64,000 bases of DNA from Coniochaeta sp. PMI_546 (GCA_021432605.1 MU271144.1:682001-746000), one strand, 5' to 3'; counted from the first letter of the stretch, positions 20,430 through 33,757 are shown. Program-made: numbers and translations. The notes: a model not told the origin generated them from the sequence alone.

Positions 20430-23400
20430 GAACGAAAGTACTGTGTGTTATGGTGCGGCCTTGGTCAGCATAATTGTCAAAATTACACGACCTGGTTTAG
20501 CTGTTTACGGAGACAAGGAGCCCATTGGTCGCTGCAATGCTTGCAAGCTTCTGGGGTTGTGGTTTGAAGCCGATAGCGCGTCCCTCAGTCTCGGATGTTA
20601 TTGAAGAAGGGGGCTTCTAGGAGGAGCAGAGAAGACGTGGCAGCAGGGGGGGAGATATATGGAGGAGGAATGCATGAAAATTGGGCTACGAACCACGATT
20701 GCGACCCATTTCTCCTGCTGTTTTGCTCCCAGGATGGGAGGGGTCGTGTGTTCCCTAATAAATTATCGAATCACTGGTCGTGCCTCCAAATGGGCAGGGG
20801 AAGAGGCTTGGCCGTGCGAGGCACTGATGAGCCAAGACACCAGAGACGAGCTGGCAAAGGGCACTATCGAGACGGATGACGCGCTACCGGGGCACCACCG
20901 GGGCGAGCGCCAAAAGCCGGCTTCTGAACGTCTTTATGGCGAACAAGCAAAGCGGCATGGGATTTCTGTTGACGGGCGACCAGAAACGAGTGAGAGACAA
21001 TGGACGGAACGACAGCAATCGGAGGTAGCCAAGCCAAGCCAGAGCTGACGATTGGCCACAGAAAAATTGGTCAGGGCAAGCAGTCGGACGAAGGTTCCCC
21101 AACTAATGCTTCTTGGCGTTGAGAGAGTTAAAAAGAGGCAGATAAATTCCGGAGGAGATTAGAAGTTGCAACAACGAAAGGAACAGAAGCCGCAAAAAAA
21201 GAGTCGGGGGGAAAGTGTCCAAAAAATCCAAGGGTCGTCGACGATGACGGCAAGCTCGGATGGCTAGCGGGATGGTATTCGCGGCTTTCGTCAGATCCGC
21301 CAGTATCGGAAATTATATGAGTGCCCTGTCGTGATCAGTGGCTTTTCAGCCAAGCTCGGCGTTGAATTACTGAGATCTCCTTGGCAATGTTTGCTTTCGT
21401 CTCAAGGTGTTCTGCGGAAGCTCCGGACACCCGATCGATATGTGTGAGATCTCGCTCCGGTGCAACACACACGTGTAAGCGTGTGTAGTAAAGTAAGGCA
21501 GCAGAGAGGAAAGACGAGCAGGACGATCTATTTTGAGTTTGCCGTGCCGAAAAAGTAACCTTCCGTCCTTGGTTACCAGACCAAGATCCAGACAATCTGA
21601 TTCCGGGCTCCAAAAAGTGGGTGACGGCTTTTTATTAATGGGTCTCCGGAGTCGACAAGAAATCAATAAATGCCAAGATGGAGTCGATGGAGTTCACGGA
21701 GACTAGCGTGGTGGAATTCCTAGCTGGGGAGCTTGTGATGATGTCGACTTCCGGGTTTTCAGACGGGGCAAGGCCGTTCTACACTACAACAAGAATGCAA
21801 AGGCGGCGTGCCATATGTGGGTGTGTGTGTTTTTCTTTGTCGATTTCGATCGATCAGTCTGAGTTTCCAAATATTAAGTTAGGTGTGTACGTGTAGTGTA
21901 GATCCAAGAGCCAAAGAGCTGGGCCGAGCCGGTTGGGCGGCTTTCAAGGTGTCTTAACTGTGGTGAGGTACACAGTAAGGTATCTTTGCGGGCCGGCTGA
22001 CGTGGACTCAACCTGGAAACGGGCAGTGAAGTGGTCCGAAGGCTTCAGGTCGATGGAGCTGACAGAGTTGCAAGGGCCGGAACGAGAGAATTGACGAATG
22101 GATGAGGTTTACAATCGAAGGCCGGGTCGAATGGTTGTCTTTAGCACAGGCACAGGAAGGCGGCAATCTTGAAGATATCGATCCTTCCCAAGTACTTCAC
22201 TCAACCCCCCCCCAGAGACTCTAGAGTGCAATGAGGTCCAATCGTGGAAGGAAACGGCCAGAAGCCGCGTACTCTCTGTGGTAGCACTGCGTAAGGTACC
22301 TGAACTCGAACAAGGATCAAACAGCAAAGGAGCCGTGGAAATGGTCAGTCGTGTCTCGTATTTGAATCTCTTCTGACATGTAACCTCGTGAGCGACAGCT
22401 CGGACTCTGAGGATGGACCTCCAATGGACATTGACCTCATACACTCACCCACTCACTCACTCACAGAGACACAATATACACCCATGTGATGGAAGCCATC
22501 TGACAAACCCGGGGGAAAGGGCATAACAAGCCTTACCAGGACTGTATCAGACAGACACTTTGGTACAGCAGTTCAGATGATATGGCTGCACGAAGCCACT
22601 ACCTACTAGACGTAGTCATCGCCGAGTAGTGGCACTGTCATGGCCCTCCACTGAGAAACAAAAATGCTCCGCCTGACCCCGGATCTCTACAGACCAAGAT
22701 CAGCCTACCCAACCACCTCGACGGTACCGTACACCACACTACTTGTGGTACGTCCATCATGCAAGCCTGCCAGGTCATTGCAAGTTTTACAAGTATGCAA
22801 GCAGCACTAGGCCATTCCTTTTGTCGGTCGGCCAAGCTTGTCGTCCGTCTTTTGTTGGAAGCTTGCCCTGCTTTCGCCCTGATAACTGATGCAGTTGTCT
22901 CAGCCACACTTGTGGTTCGTCAACGTCAGCATTGATTGAGGGTCCAATAGCAGACTCTTGCTATGGCCCTCAATCGATGCAAGTATCTACACTATCTTCC
23001 CTGGCATTGATGCGACCATTGGTTTGTGTGTACAGGGTGCCTTACATACCTCCGGCCGGTGTTCGGATGACGAAGCTTTTTGATCTATGCAGTACCTTGA
23101 AATAGCACTTGACTCTAGCACGGGAACGCGCAGTGTACTACGTATGGCCCCAGAATAGGCGTCTCGACGTCCAGTATATCATCTCGTCTCATCTCACCGC
23201 GTAGACCTGAAACGTGCTCATTGTCGCTTTTCTTTACTTGTCATCCCAGACTGCAGACTTTCTTTGGACGTCTTCTTCCGATCTTCAGACGGGACAAGCG
23301 CTCCAGCGGGGAATGGCTTCCACGACTGGTGCCGAACGCACCCGTTTGCGGTAGAATTGAGTACCCTTGGCGTCTCTCAGCGGATCTGGTCCAATCGTGT

Positions 23401-25804
23401 CGCCGGTGGATCGCCAAGCACCGGTATGCGTCTAATACAATCTTTTCTGAGCTTCACCAGCCTCCCCAAAGGGCGAAAGATCGAAATATCAAACCAGATG
23501 TGGAGTTGAGGCTACAGTACAGCACCCGATACGAGCAGATCCATGCAAGGTTTGAGGACTGCCGTCCAAGGTATACGCGTATTTATCTGGGCGCCCAGGG
23601 CTCCTCGTCAGATACGCGATGCGCGCGGCACGGTAGACAGAACCACTACAGTATTCGGCTAGGTCTCAAAAGATCTCATCCAATAACCCGATAGAGGATT
23701 TTTCGCATTGGAGGATCTTGAACATTTTCCATCGCTATCTCCAACATCTCCGCCGATTTTTCGGACTCGACCGGTCGAAGGAACGCAAACACGCAGTTCC
23801 CGGATCTTGGCGTCGGGCAGGCTAAGGCAGTGTAGCTAGCACGGTTAGCGTCTACACTACACTTACGTCTAGGTACCACAGTAGCGCGCCAAATCTAGTC
23901 CCCGGTATCTGGCTAACAAGAGTTGACATCACACTTCGGGCGAGAGTCAGCCACAAAAAAGCAAATCGACAAGACATTACGTCACCGGTTCTTGGAGCCC
24001 TCGTGAGAACCTTACCACGTAGCATAGGCAAGTACGTAGCAGAACAGGTGATCGCTTCTTTTGCACGGCACCCAGCATTGAAGAAGGATGAACGGTTCGT
24101 GCCGTCGAGTGTCCAGTGGCTCATCTAGTCTAGACTTCTACTGTGTGTATTGTATACGTGTAGTCTTGCTGTGACTTGTCATATGTGTTTTGTTGCTCGT
24201 CTATTTGTAAGTGTAGAAGTTCCAATCGCTGATCTGTGCAATGTCGAGGAGAATTCTCGAGTATATCTTACCCAAAGTCGAGCTGCTAACAGGTACGCCA
24301 GCAGCTTCACAGTTCAACGATACCTATTGCCAACAGTCTGTCTTCTTGACTTGAGCAAAGTCGGTGAGACACTGAGACTTCTGAGCTTGATAGCACGCAT
24401 CCAAGACCCAGACGGTTGGACGCTGTGCCACGGTAGATATGCAAATGTCTGCACTACCTCACTCCCTGTCACATCGTTGCTTGTGCCGTTTGTCAATGTG
24501 GTGTAGGGCTGACGAATGGCCAGGCTCAATCTTGAATACTGGCACGTCGTTATGCGTATGGATCTGTACGATGTGCCTTTTGTGGTGTCGTCGCAATTAC
24601 CTCGTCGTCGTCCAATGCCCAACCATCCCGCCCAGCCGGTAAGAATAAGAAAAAAAAGATCGCCCTTGTAGTTTCGAGATGGAGGCTAGCGCCGGCACAG
24701 CGATCAGCAGCTCAGACCTGGAACCTGGACCGGCACGGAAGATCCGTTGGTCGGTGAGTGGTAGGCTGAATGGGTGTAGGAGTGGGTGGCGTTTGCCCTC
24801 CCTTATCACAGTGTGTCCTATGCAGTATGCCCTCAGGGCCCTCCAGCCAGTCTTGTCCACACAAGAATGTTTCCAGGTTGACGGCACCCCGACATTGCAG
24901 CATGCAGCCCGTACCGTCCGTCGTCCTCGACAAACCACAAGAACCAAGGCGTCTCATCCATTGATCACGAGCATCTTCGACGACTTTCTTTTTCTTCTCT
25001 TGGATGAGACTCGAGGATATACTCAAAGAAGGACGGATACACATATATAGTACTAGAGTATACTCCTAACACCTGGACACCCTGTGATGCACACTGTGCC
25101 ACTCACCGATGCACCCCACATCCAACACCGCGACGTCCCGAGACTCCATTTGATCGATCCAAACCCACCTGATCCTTGCTGTCTGATTGTTAAACAGACC
25201 ACGGGCTCCCGTCGTGTCGATTGTTTTTTTGCTGCCTTGCTTGTATCCTATAATTTCTGTCTCGCTCGCACTACCCGCATGGGAAGGGAGAAAAGACATG
25301 TATGTATACGGTCTCTGACCGTTCCTGCATAACAGTCCGATAGCTATCCATGATCCATTCGGTCCCTGCTGAATGATAGGTAGGCAGAGACGCTCGTCGG
25401 TAGTGCTAGTGGGCCAAGCCGAGAGAACCTGCAGCGTGCGCCATTGTGCACCAGGGCAACCATTCCGGATCCCACCTAACATTTTGTCCCCCATATTGTC
25501 GAGGGTCGACTACAACACATTTCGTGATCGCTGTCGAGTCTTCCGCCAAACGCGATCAGGCGGCCTGTTCGACCGTGACGCTGTGCGGGACACGTGAATG
25601 ATCGATCCCTCTTGCTTTTTCCCCCCTCAACCCAAGTCTACCTTACACATGCCAGGTGCATTCTGAATCTCCTCTGCCCGCATTACTGTACCGACCTTTC
25701 TCGCTTCGAGAGACCCTTTGCTCCAACCATTTCGCTGCCTTACTGCGTATTGCCTTTGCTGTCACCGATCAAGCTGGCGAACACAACCGTCAATTAGCTT
25801 CCTA
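20430..25804. other. Unusually long divergent gap (5.4 kb)
   Basis: This gap lies between the outward-facing starts of the CAF120-like gene and the Rad53-like kinase gene. I see no supported gene, tRNA, 5S rRNA, snRNA or transposon. The largest open frame (23221-23694, 157 aa) has no domain and no splice partners. GGTACC palindromes occur at 22295-22300, 22733-22738 and 23872-23877, and an ACTC microsatellite at about 22441-22464. It could hold long leaders, a non-coding RNA or decayed genes. Base composition is mixed and shows no AT-rich RIP signature. Confidence 0.5.
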
Positions 25805-28800
25805 ATGGATTCCGATGGAGAGGCGGAACCGACCCAACAAGGTTTGCACCATCAACGGCCCGTCCCTTGCTAGCTGTGAAGATCAAGAGTGCTAACCTCC
25901 ATGTCTCGGCCAGCTACGCAAACCGCCCTCGACCCCCGGCGCGTAGGCAAGCAGAACTCGGGCTTTTCAGACGAAGACCTCGCCGACATAATATGCATCC
26001 TGATCCCCTCCAACAGCAAAGCCCGCAGCGAGGCCTACGAGGTAACTCGCGAGAGCTCCCACCATCTATTAGGAGGCGACGGTGCCGGGGACGAAGATGG
26101 CCTGGTGGCCTTGGAGGACGACGATGACCTGGGCCTGGCTTCGCCACGACCGGACCACCGCAAATATGCCATAGCACTCAGGTTTTCCGCCAGGGTCAAG
26201 GAGCCATTGCGTGGCTTCACCTTTGGTCGGAACGCCGCCAGATGTGACATCTGCTTCACCAATGACCCCCATAGACGTCTAAGCAATGTCCATTTCCGCA
26301 TTTTCTACAACGAATACGGCACTTTGATGTTGGAGGACCAATCTACCAATGGCACCATAGTTGACGAGGCGCTGCTGAGGCCGGACAGGGGCCGAAGCAG
26401 GGTTCTTATCAACGGCACTCCGGTCAAGGTGCTGTCCCATGATAACCTCAACGACCTGAAGTTCATTGTCCGTATACCCAAGCGACAAGGAGACTCCGCG
26501 GCCGCATGGGACAGGAACTTTGCGGAATACATGGACGAGCTGCAGGCGTTGCGTGCAGGTGCAAATGCTACAATTACACCTGGACCCCAAGGCCCTGTAT
26601 GTCCCTCTCTGCCTCGACGCGCAACATGCTCCTACTAACAACAGTCTACCAGGTTGACCTTTTCCCTGCCGAAGCGCCCGGGAACTTCAAGCGACCCCAA
26701 CGCCGCATAGCCTATCATCTACCGGACGAGAGGACTCAAGACGGCAGCGACCGCCTCTCGAATGACTGGACCGAGTCCGAGAGATATCACCGAGTCTGCA
26801 AGATCGGACAAGGCGCCTTTGCCACGGTATACAAGGTGACAGACAAGTTCCACGGCATCCCATACGCAGCAAAGGAGCTGGACAAGCGGAAATTTATGAA
26901 AAACGGAGTGCTCGATCAGAAAGTGGAAAACGAGATGAACATTATGCAGAGGATAAAACATGTAAGCCATGCCCGACCCCCGTTGCCGCCCATCTCTACT
27001 GACCGCTCGCTAGCCAAATATTGTCGGATACATAGACCATCTTGATTGGGACGAAAGGCGACTTATCATCATAATGGAATATGTGCCGGGAGGCGACCTA
27101 GGCTCTCTGATACAGAAAGAACGCCCTCTGAACGAAGACGCGGTAAAAACGATGGCAAAGCAGTTATTGGGGGCTCTCGGCTATCTGCACGAGCACAACA
27201 TCACTCATCGAGACGTCAAACCGGACAATATCCTCATCAGCTCACAGCAACCGTTTGTCGTCAAGCTGACAGATTTCGGCCTATCGAAAATGGTCGACAG
27301 CGAGCAGACATTTCTAACGACGTTTTGTGGCACACTACTATACTGTGCGCCAGAAGTGTACACTGAATTCGAGGAATACGACGAGTTCGGGCGTCGAAAC
27401 CCTCGAAACCGACAACGGCGTCCTCGAGGTCAGCGATACGATCACGCTGTCGATATATGGTCCCTGGGCGGTGTCCTATTTTACGCCTCGACAGGGTGTC
27501 CGCCATACCCAGTGAAGTCTGGCGCCAGCTACGCTGAGCTGCTTAATCAAATCATGACGAGGCCGCTTGATGTGTCTCCCCTTGTGCGGGCTGGCATCTC
27601 CGCTGCGGGCATTGACTTTATCAGGCGCATGCTCAACCGACGGCCAGAGCAGCGTGCCACGGTTGGGATGCTGGAGAGCCATCCCTGGCTTGGCGGACCC
27701 GGTCTACCACCACATCTGACTGCCGGGGACTCTTATGACGAAATTTCGGACGACGGATTGGATCACCAAGCCTCGCAACTGAGTCTGAACGACGGGCATG
27801 ACCAGGGCGGAATGGACGATCCGATGCCGGACGGTCTTGACGAATATTACGACGAAAATGAGCTCAAGGGCTACGAATCAGAAAAAGAAAATTACACCTT
27901 TGGCGCCGTCAACAATGGTCCCCCAAGACTTTTTGGCGAGGTCAATGTCTCGGCTATCGGGAGCTCCGGGGTGATACCTGCAGAGCGGCTCAATCTCCCC
28001 GTCTCATCCAACAGCCTTGCCACGACCGACATCCTGGGCGACTACGAAGTCCGCGACAGTTTCGAGTCGGAAGATACCCCGAAGGGGAAGCAGCAGACAA
28101 GATCGCAATCCGACTCTGGTCCCGGACTGCGCATCTCCGTCTTGTCGGCCAGTCAAAGCAGGTCGGTAAATGACCTAAACAACATGACGTTCGACGTAGA
28201 GTCGCAGGACCTCGGCGGAGCAGAGTCGATCATGGAGAACTTGAACATGCGGTCCCTGGCCGCCTCTCATTTCCCATCGAACGACAGCAACTACTTTTCC
28301 ACCAGCAAGAGGAAAACGTCGTACGAGAACAGCGACGGATCGCAGAGTTCGGTCAGCCACGACAGGCCGGTCATCAAGAGGTTCAAGTCGGAGGCTCTGA
28401 TAGACTCCATGACCGACTACTCCAGCGACGACGACGGGGAGTTTGAGCTGCTCGCGCACGTTCCGCCCGTCGCTCGCGCTCGGTCTTCGCGACAGATGGA
28501 TGAGCCGGTCAACAAGTCTACTTACTGGACGGCCGGAGATAAGAAGTCGTACCACCTACGATACCCGGAGATGACACAGTTTCAGCTCGACGCCTTCAGG
28601 TCGGCAGCGGCAGCGCGAGGCGAGGAGTTTGGGCCGGGCAAGACTCCGCTGTGGGATCTCGCCATGAAATACTTCCCCCCGGCACACTACGAACAAGTCG
28701 TCGCAAGGACGCCCCTTGACGTCGAGACGGTCTCAAACGCATCGGGCGACACGCGAGCGGCCCGGCCAAGTGGTCTACGAGAAGGATACCAAGCCGACGA

Positions 28801-29863
28801 CATCCCGCCCACAGCCGGCCCAGAACCTCCCTCGGACGAAGACAACATCCCGGACACACTCGTTCCCGGCCACCACAACATCATCGTCCCGCTGCCCAAC
28901 CCGCCGGGGAAACGCATCGTCGCCTCCCTGAACTCAACGCCCGCCTCCGTCGTCCGAGGCATCTCCCTCCACATAACCGAGTCCATGCTCTCGTGGGGCC
29001 GCAAGTCGGAAAACACGCGCGTCTACGAGCCCTCGACCGAGATCAAGATACCCAAGTACGCCTTCAAGATCATGCTCTGGAAGGCAGGCTACGATCCCAG
29101 CCGCGACTTCCGGCCCTGGAACCAGAAGCTCTCGGAGGAGGGGGCGGCCGGGGACGCCTTCCACTTCTACATCTCGACCAAGTCCACGCGGGGGATCTAC
29201 GTCAACGACGTCCTCCTCCGGTCGCACGAGAGCAGGAACCCGGGCTCGGCGAGCCGGTACTGGATGCGGCTGCACGACGGGGACAGGATCGTGGTCTGGA
29301 CGGGCGACCCCTCCGCCAAGCCCCACCCGCCGAAGACGGAGCTGCTCTTCCGCTGCGCCTGGGGCGGGTCCTCGCATCCACGGTCTTCTTCCTCTTCTTC
29401 TTTCCCCTCATCCACCACCTCCCCTGTCGCAGACGAGAACACCCCCCCTTCCTCCTCCTCCTCCTCAACCCTACCGTGCCTGGTACCCGAGCCCACGGCC
29501 CGCAGGCTGGACGAGCTGTGCGCCCGGGCCGAGAAGCGGGTGCGCAGCAACGACGAGCACGACTTCAAGATCGCCGAGGCGGAGATCGACCGCGACGAGC
29601 GGGCGGCTGACGTCGGGCGCGAGAGGGAGCGGAGCCGGGTCTTTGAGATGCGGAGGCTGGAGGCCTGCCGGCGCGCGCTGGCGGGGGCGGCCGGGAGGAA
29701 TGGGTCTAGTAGTAGTCGGAGGGGGAGTCCGGCTTATTCTTCTTCTGCGAGGGGGAGTCCGGGGCCTGGGGCTGTGGGGCAGAGGGCTGGGGCTGGGAGG
29801 GGGAGGGGGAGTGCTGAGCCTGGGGCGGGGGGGATGGGGACTGGGACTGGAGTGGATGGGTGA
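25805..29863 (+). CDS. rad53: Rad53/Chk2-type checkpoint kinase with two FHA domains
   Basis: Exons 25805-25841, 25914-26596, 26653-26961 and 27014-29863 give 1292 aa. FHA1 covers about 96-200 (FTFGRNAARCDICF, RRLSNVHF, QSTNGTIV). The kinase domain covers about 286-570: GQGAFATV, Lys314 in YAAKELDK, HRDVKPDN with Asp410, DFG at 430, APE near 455, and a basic insert before DHAVDIWSLGGV. FHA2 lies at about 985-1120 (MLSWGRKSENTRVY, STRGIYVNDVLL). FHA-kinase-FHA order is that of yeast Rad53; FHA domains bind phosphothreonine on partners. Such kinases transmit DNA damage and replication stress from Mec1/Tel1-type kinases. A nuclear checkpoint role is expected. Neurospora has two Chk2-like kinases (PRD-4 and MUS-59), so exact orthology is uncertain. 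Intron 2 has a perfect TACTAAC branch site. Confidence 0.92.
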
Positions 29864-30435
29864 TGGCACGGATTATTGGGCGTAGGGCATGAGGATGCGT
29901 GTAAGGAAGGGATCTCTCTCTCTCTCTGGTATGGAAATGGATTTGGGTTGGGAGGGGACAAAAGGAGTGGGCGAAAATCTTGTGGTAGGTTGTCAGGCTT
30001 GGATCATCTTTGTATTCTTGGGTAGAGCACGGACTGGATGGTGGTGGGAACTCGGTTGGACACAAATAGCTAGCTAGGCGAGGAGTCAAGGGGGATGTAT
30101 CACGGTTATGAATACTTCGCAGTTCATATAGTTAGTTGCCCTTTGCGGCTCTGTGTCACACTCATCCTGGCTGTCCTGCGCCCCTTTCTCCCTGTGTCAT
30201 GGGCGTTCACCTGTCGGGAGACAAGTACATCACAGACCATCAGCCTAATCACGATGAACACAAGCAGGCAAGGATAACGATCATCTTAAAACTCCATTTG
30301 AAAAACTCAATCATAGCAAATACTGCCGGGGTTGATCACAGCCAATTCCAAGTTTCCCTCCTCCCTGGTATCGACATCACCTTCAATCATCCCCCCCCAA
30401 ACCATTCCACAAACCCCTCCACCTTCCACTCAATC
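29864..30435. other. Convergent intergenic gap
   Basis: This 572-bp stretch lies between converging stop codons. It holds 3' flanks only; a short CT run lies at 29911-29926 and two AGCTAGCTAG-like words near 30069. No gene is seen. Confidence 0.45.
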
Positions 30436-33400
30436 TCAGCAAAACGAAGCCTCCGAAGCAGTATAATAAGCCGAACCAACCGACCTAGCAGGCGACGGCG
30501 CCTCCCCGTCCACGGCAGCACCGACACCGGCACCCGCAGGGCGCCCAAGACGAACCAAGGCGAGACGAAAAGCCCGATCGGACGATGCCTCGCGCCGCAG
30601 AGTAGCAGTAGTAGTCTCGCCGCTTGCCTCCCTGCCTTTGCCTTTGCTTCCGACGTCGACCCGGCGGACCCGGCGGCGGCGGCGGCCCTGGATCTCCTCC
30701 TCCTCGTCGCTGTCGACCTCGACGATCTGGCGGGCGATGCGGTCGGCTCGGTCCGGGCAGAACTCGTTGCAGAGGGGTCCGCAGAGGTGCTCCCAGGTGG
30801 AGTATGAGGGCGGGGCGGCGGGGCGGTAGGGGCGGGTTGGGGGCGGGCTGGAGGAGGAGGAGAAGCCGGCTGGTGGGCGGGGGATGAAGCCTGGTGGCAT
30901 GTTGGGGGAGAAGTCGCGGCGGGTGGTGCTGGGGCTGGGGCTGGAGGTGAAGTTGCGCGTGTCGGAGGTGAAGTCGGCTGGGCTGAAGGTCCGGGTGCTG
31001 GAGGTGAAGTTGCGCTCGTTGGAGCCGAAGGCTGGGGCGGTCGAGTCGAAGTCTGGGGTGCTGAACTGCGGGCTGTTGTTGGTGCCGAACTCGGGGATGG
31101 AAGGGTTATCGAGGCCGATGTCTGGGGTGAGGGGACTCATGGGGTTGGTCCACGGCTGTTCGCGGGCTGTGAAGGGAGCCTCTTGGGCAGGGGCAGAGGT
31201 GGATGTCTGGCGGTTCTTGTGACGCTTCTGCTCGTCATTCTGGGACTGCGGCCTATCAGACCAAGTTGATCCGCTGGGACGAGGGTTGCGGTAATCATTG
31301 GTTCGGCTGCTACTGTTGTACATGTTTTGGTCGTTCTCCGACTGGCTGCTGGAAGCACGGGACTGACTCGGACGAGGGTTGCTGGAAGTACTTGTCTGGT
31401 TGTTGTACATGCTGGGGTTGTTCTCAGTGGGTCGAGCGCGACCCCGAGAGTGACTCGGACGGGTGTTGCTGTACTCGTTGCTCTGGCTGTTGTTGTATAT
31501 GTTGTACATGTTGGTGTTGTTGTTCTCAGATGACCTGGAACCACGAGACTCGCTCGGGCGAGCGTTGCTGTTCTCGTTGGTCCGGTTGGTGTTGTACATG
31601 TTGGCACTCTGCTGAGACGGTCCATCGCGACTGCGCGACTGGCTCGGGCGAGAAGTGCCGCTGTTGGCGTACCTGGTCTTGGGGTCGATGTTCTCGTCAT
31701 TCTTATACCAACCATCACTAGCACGGCGATAATCGGAAGCACGATAGTCGGCAGCACCAGGATTGTCCGGGCGGGTGTTGCCGCGATTGCTGTATGATGA
31801 TGATTGGGAGCCGTCTCCGAAGCCAGGAGGATAGTTGCCCGCGCTGAAAGAACGCTGGTTCGTGGCAGGATCCCCGCGGTTCAGAGACGAAGAAGGACCA
31901 CGAGCAGGCGCAGGGCCGTTATCGCGACGGTCCGCTGTTTGAGCCTGTCGGCGGCGCGGATGCTCCAGCTGTGGACCTTGCTCCCACAAGCGCCTGATCT
32001 CGTCGGGGGTGAAAACCTTGGGCGGAGGAGCGCGATATTGAGGCGGCGGCGAGTGACTGTCCATGCGCGAGGGTCTATACTCGCTGGGTGAATCACGGTA
32101 CTCGGAAGAAGAATCTCCGCTGGACGAGTCGAAGTTGACAGGCATGGGACCAGGTGTTGGTGAGCGATGCGGACGTCGGTCGGAGCTGGAGCCCCACGGA
32201 TCAGGGTTGACTCGAGATGATCCCATGTTCAGGCCAAAGTCGAAAGGGTCTTCATGATTCTCGGGGACGGCAGTCCGGTCGTAGTCTGCGTCGGCCTCGT
32301 GTCGGCTGGAAACTTCCGGAGTGGCGAAAACAACTCGCCTAGACTGCTTCGATGACGCGCTGCTGGTGTTCGAGTCGGATCGACGACCGCGCGAACTGCG
32401 TGCCTTGGCAGGTTCTTGACCTGCTTGGTTGCCGTCATCGTGACCATGGTGGTAGCACGGTGGATGGATGTAGACCACATGCACATGACTCTTGCAGTCG
32501 TCCCCGTGCGGAGGAACAACCATGGACCTGTCTGAAGCTGTACCTGTACTCGAGACTGTAATCTGTGATACAGCCGAAGCTGCTGCCTTCTCTAGGCCGC
32601 GCTTCTCAGCAGGTTTCTGCGTGCGGAGGTGGGTTGGGGGCGTTTGAGGGGGCGTCGGGGGGGTTCCCTCGGTGGAAGCCTGGAGCGAACGGGTCGACTT
32701 GACCGATGCCCGGGAAGGTTTGCGACTGCTCGTCGCGGGAACTGACAGCTTCGCGCGCTTCTTTGGAGATCTTCGACCATGCGTATTCCGGGAAAAGCGA
32801 TCTGACCCATCGTCCTCTGGAGAATCTGAAGGCGCAATGAGCTCATCCTCCGTGACCGCGCCGCCGTTGCGTGCCGATGTCTTCAGCCGTGGAAGCGCGG
32901 GATTCGCCTCCTAGCATAAGTTAGTGATCGTTCTGACCAAGAGGGGCGGGCGCTCGACCTGCGAGGTACTTACGCCTGCGTCTAGATCCTCCCAGTCATC
33001 GTCGACTCTGGTATCCTCCTCGCGGTGCGCACGGCAGCTAAGGCAGTAGTTTGGTCTTGGCTTATGGCCAGCCCGAACAGGATGCTCCCTGTGATAGGAT
33101 CGGGATCGGACCCTCCCGCAGTCAGTGCAGAAATGCTGGAGGTATTTCGAGCTCAGCTCAGTGTCCGTGTTCTTCTTGCGGCACCTTGAACAGCAGCTCG
33201 CTGGGGCCTTGGAGCCGAGCTTGATGGGGTTGTCCATGTGATATTGCTTCGAACGAGCCTTGCCGCACTTGAAGCAGAAATGCTGAGAGTCGACCAACTC
33301 GTCATCGTTTATCCCGGCATCATTCTGATACTGCTCGCCGGTGGTTTGCCGGTTGGGATCGTATGTTGCAGGCTGCGGAGCTGCGTAGACGGGGTACAGG

Positions 33401-33757
33401 GTTCCATCAGGAAGGTGCTGATAGCCGAGGAATGTTAGTGGGACAAGTTCTGGAGATCCATCTCCCTGGTCATGATCACGCACGTCAGCCCGTCTCGAAG
33501 AATGGCGATGTCGAGATGAGCGTGTCCTCCGTGGCGAAGGCGATTTGCTACAGAATATGTCAGTTTTGGCCCGGGAAAACCTGGTAAGGGTCTGGTGAGA
33601 AACGGCAACGGGTGACTCTCGCTCCAAGCCTGTTTGCAACAGGAACAGCAGCAGTCCTGCAAATGACAAGGAAAACAGCATAAAGGGCAACTGTTCTGGC
33701 TGAATGCAGTGGTTGTTTCACATACCGGCCTGCCAAGCTCTTGAAGATTCGCTTCAT
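30436..33757 (-). CDS. Cys-rich protein with two CxxC-24-CxxC modules and long disordered tail
   Basis: Exons 33726-33757, 32974-33547 and 30436-32910 give 1026 aa. The tiny first exon encodes MKRIFKSLAGR and joins KSPSPRRTRSS across a 178-bp intron; using a nearer acceptor would need a 33-bp intron or a wrong frame. Two modules follow: Cys102/105 with Cys130/133, and Cys151/154 with Cys179/182. Both have the same 24-residue inner spacing and similar text (QHFCFKCGKARSKQYH and QHFCTDCGRVRSRSYH), so each should bind one zinc. The rest is disordered and Ser/Arg/Asn-rich, with four imperfect repeats of about 30 residues carrying NMYN and RPSxSR words. I recognise no named family. A nucleic-acid or protein-binding adaptor is possible but unproven. 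Confidence 0.75.
31225..31620 (-). repeat. Imperfect coding repeats (NMYN...RPSxSR units)
   Basis: Within the third exon of the Cys-rich gene, four units of roughly 30 residues repeat the plan NMYN - Asn/Ser/Thr spacer - RPSxSR - Ser/Glu/Asn. At DNA level, GTTGTACATG and related words recur once per unit on the plus strand. Length differs between units, so it is an old or drifting array. Confidence 0.7.

Noticed and set aside
23221-23694. 157-codon frame in the 5.4-kb gap
   Set aside because: No domain, odd composition and no splice context or start context. Not supportable from sequence alone.
33547-33590. A 33-bp intron in the Cys-rich gene
   Set aside because: Too short for a fungal spliceosomal intron, and the resulting frame does not reach the start codon. 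One 178-bp intron from 33725 to 33548 fits frame and consensus.
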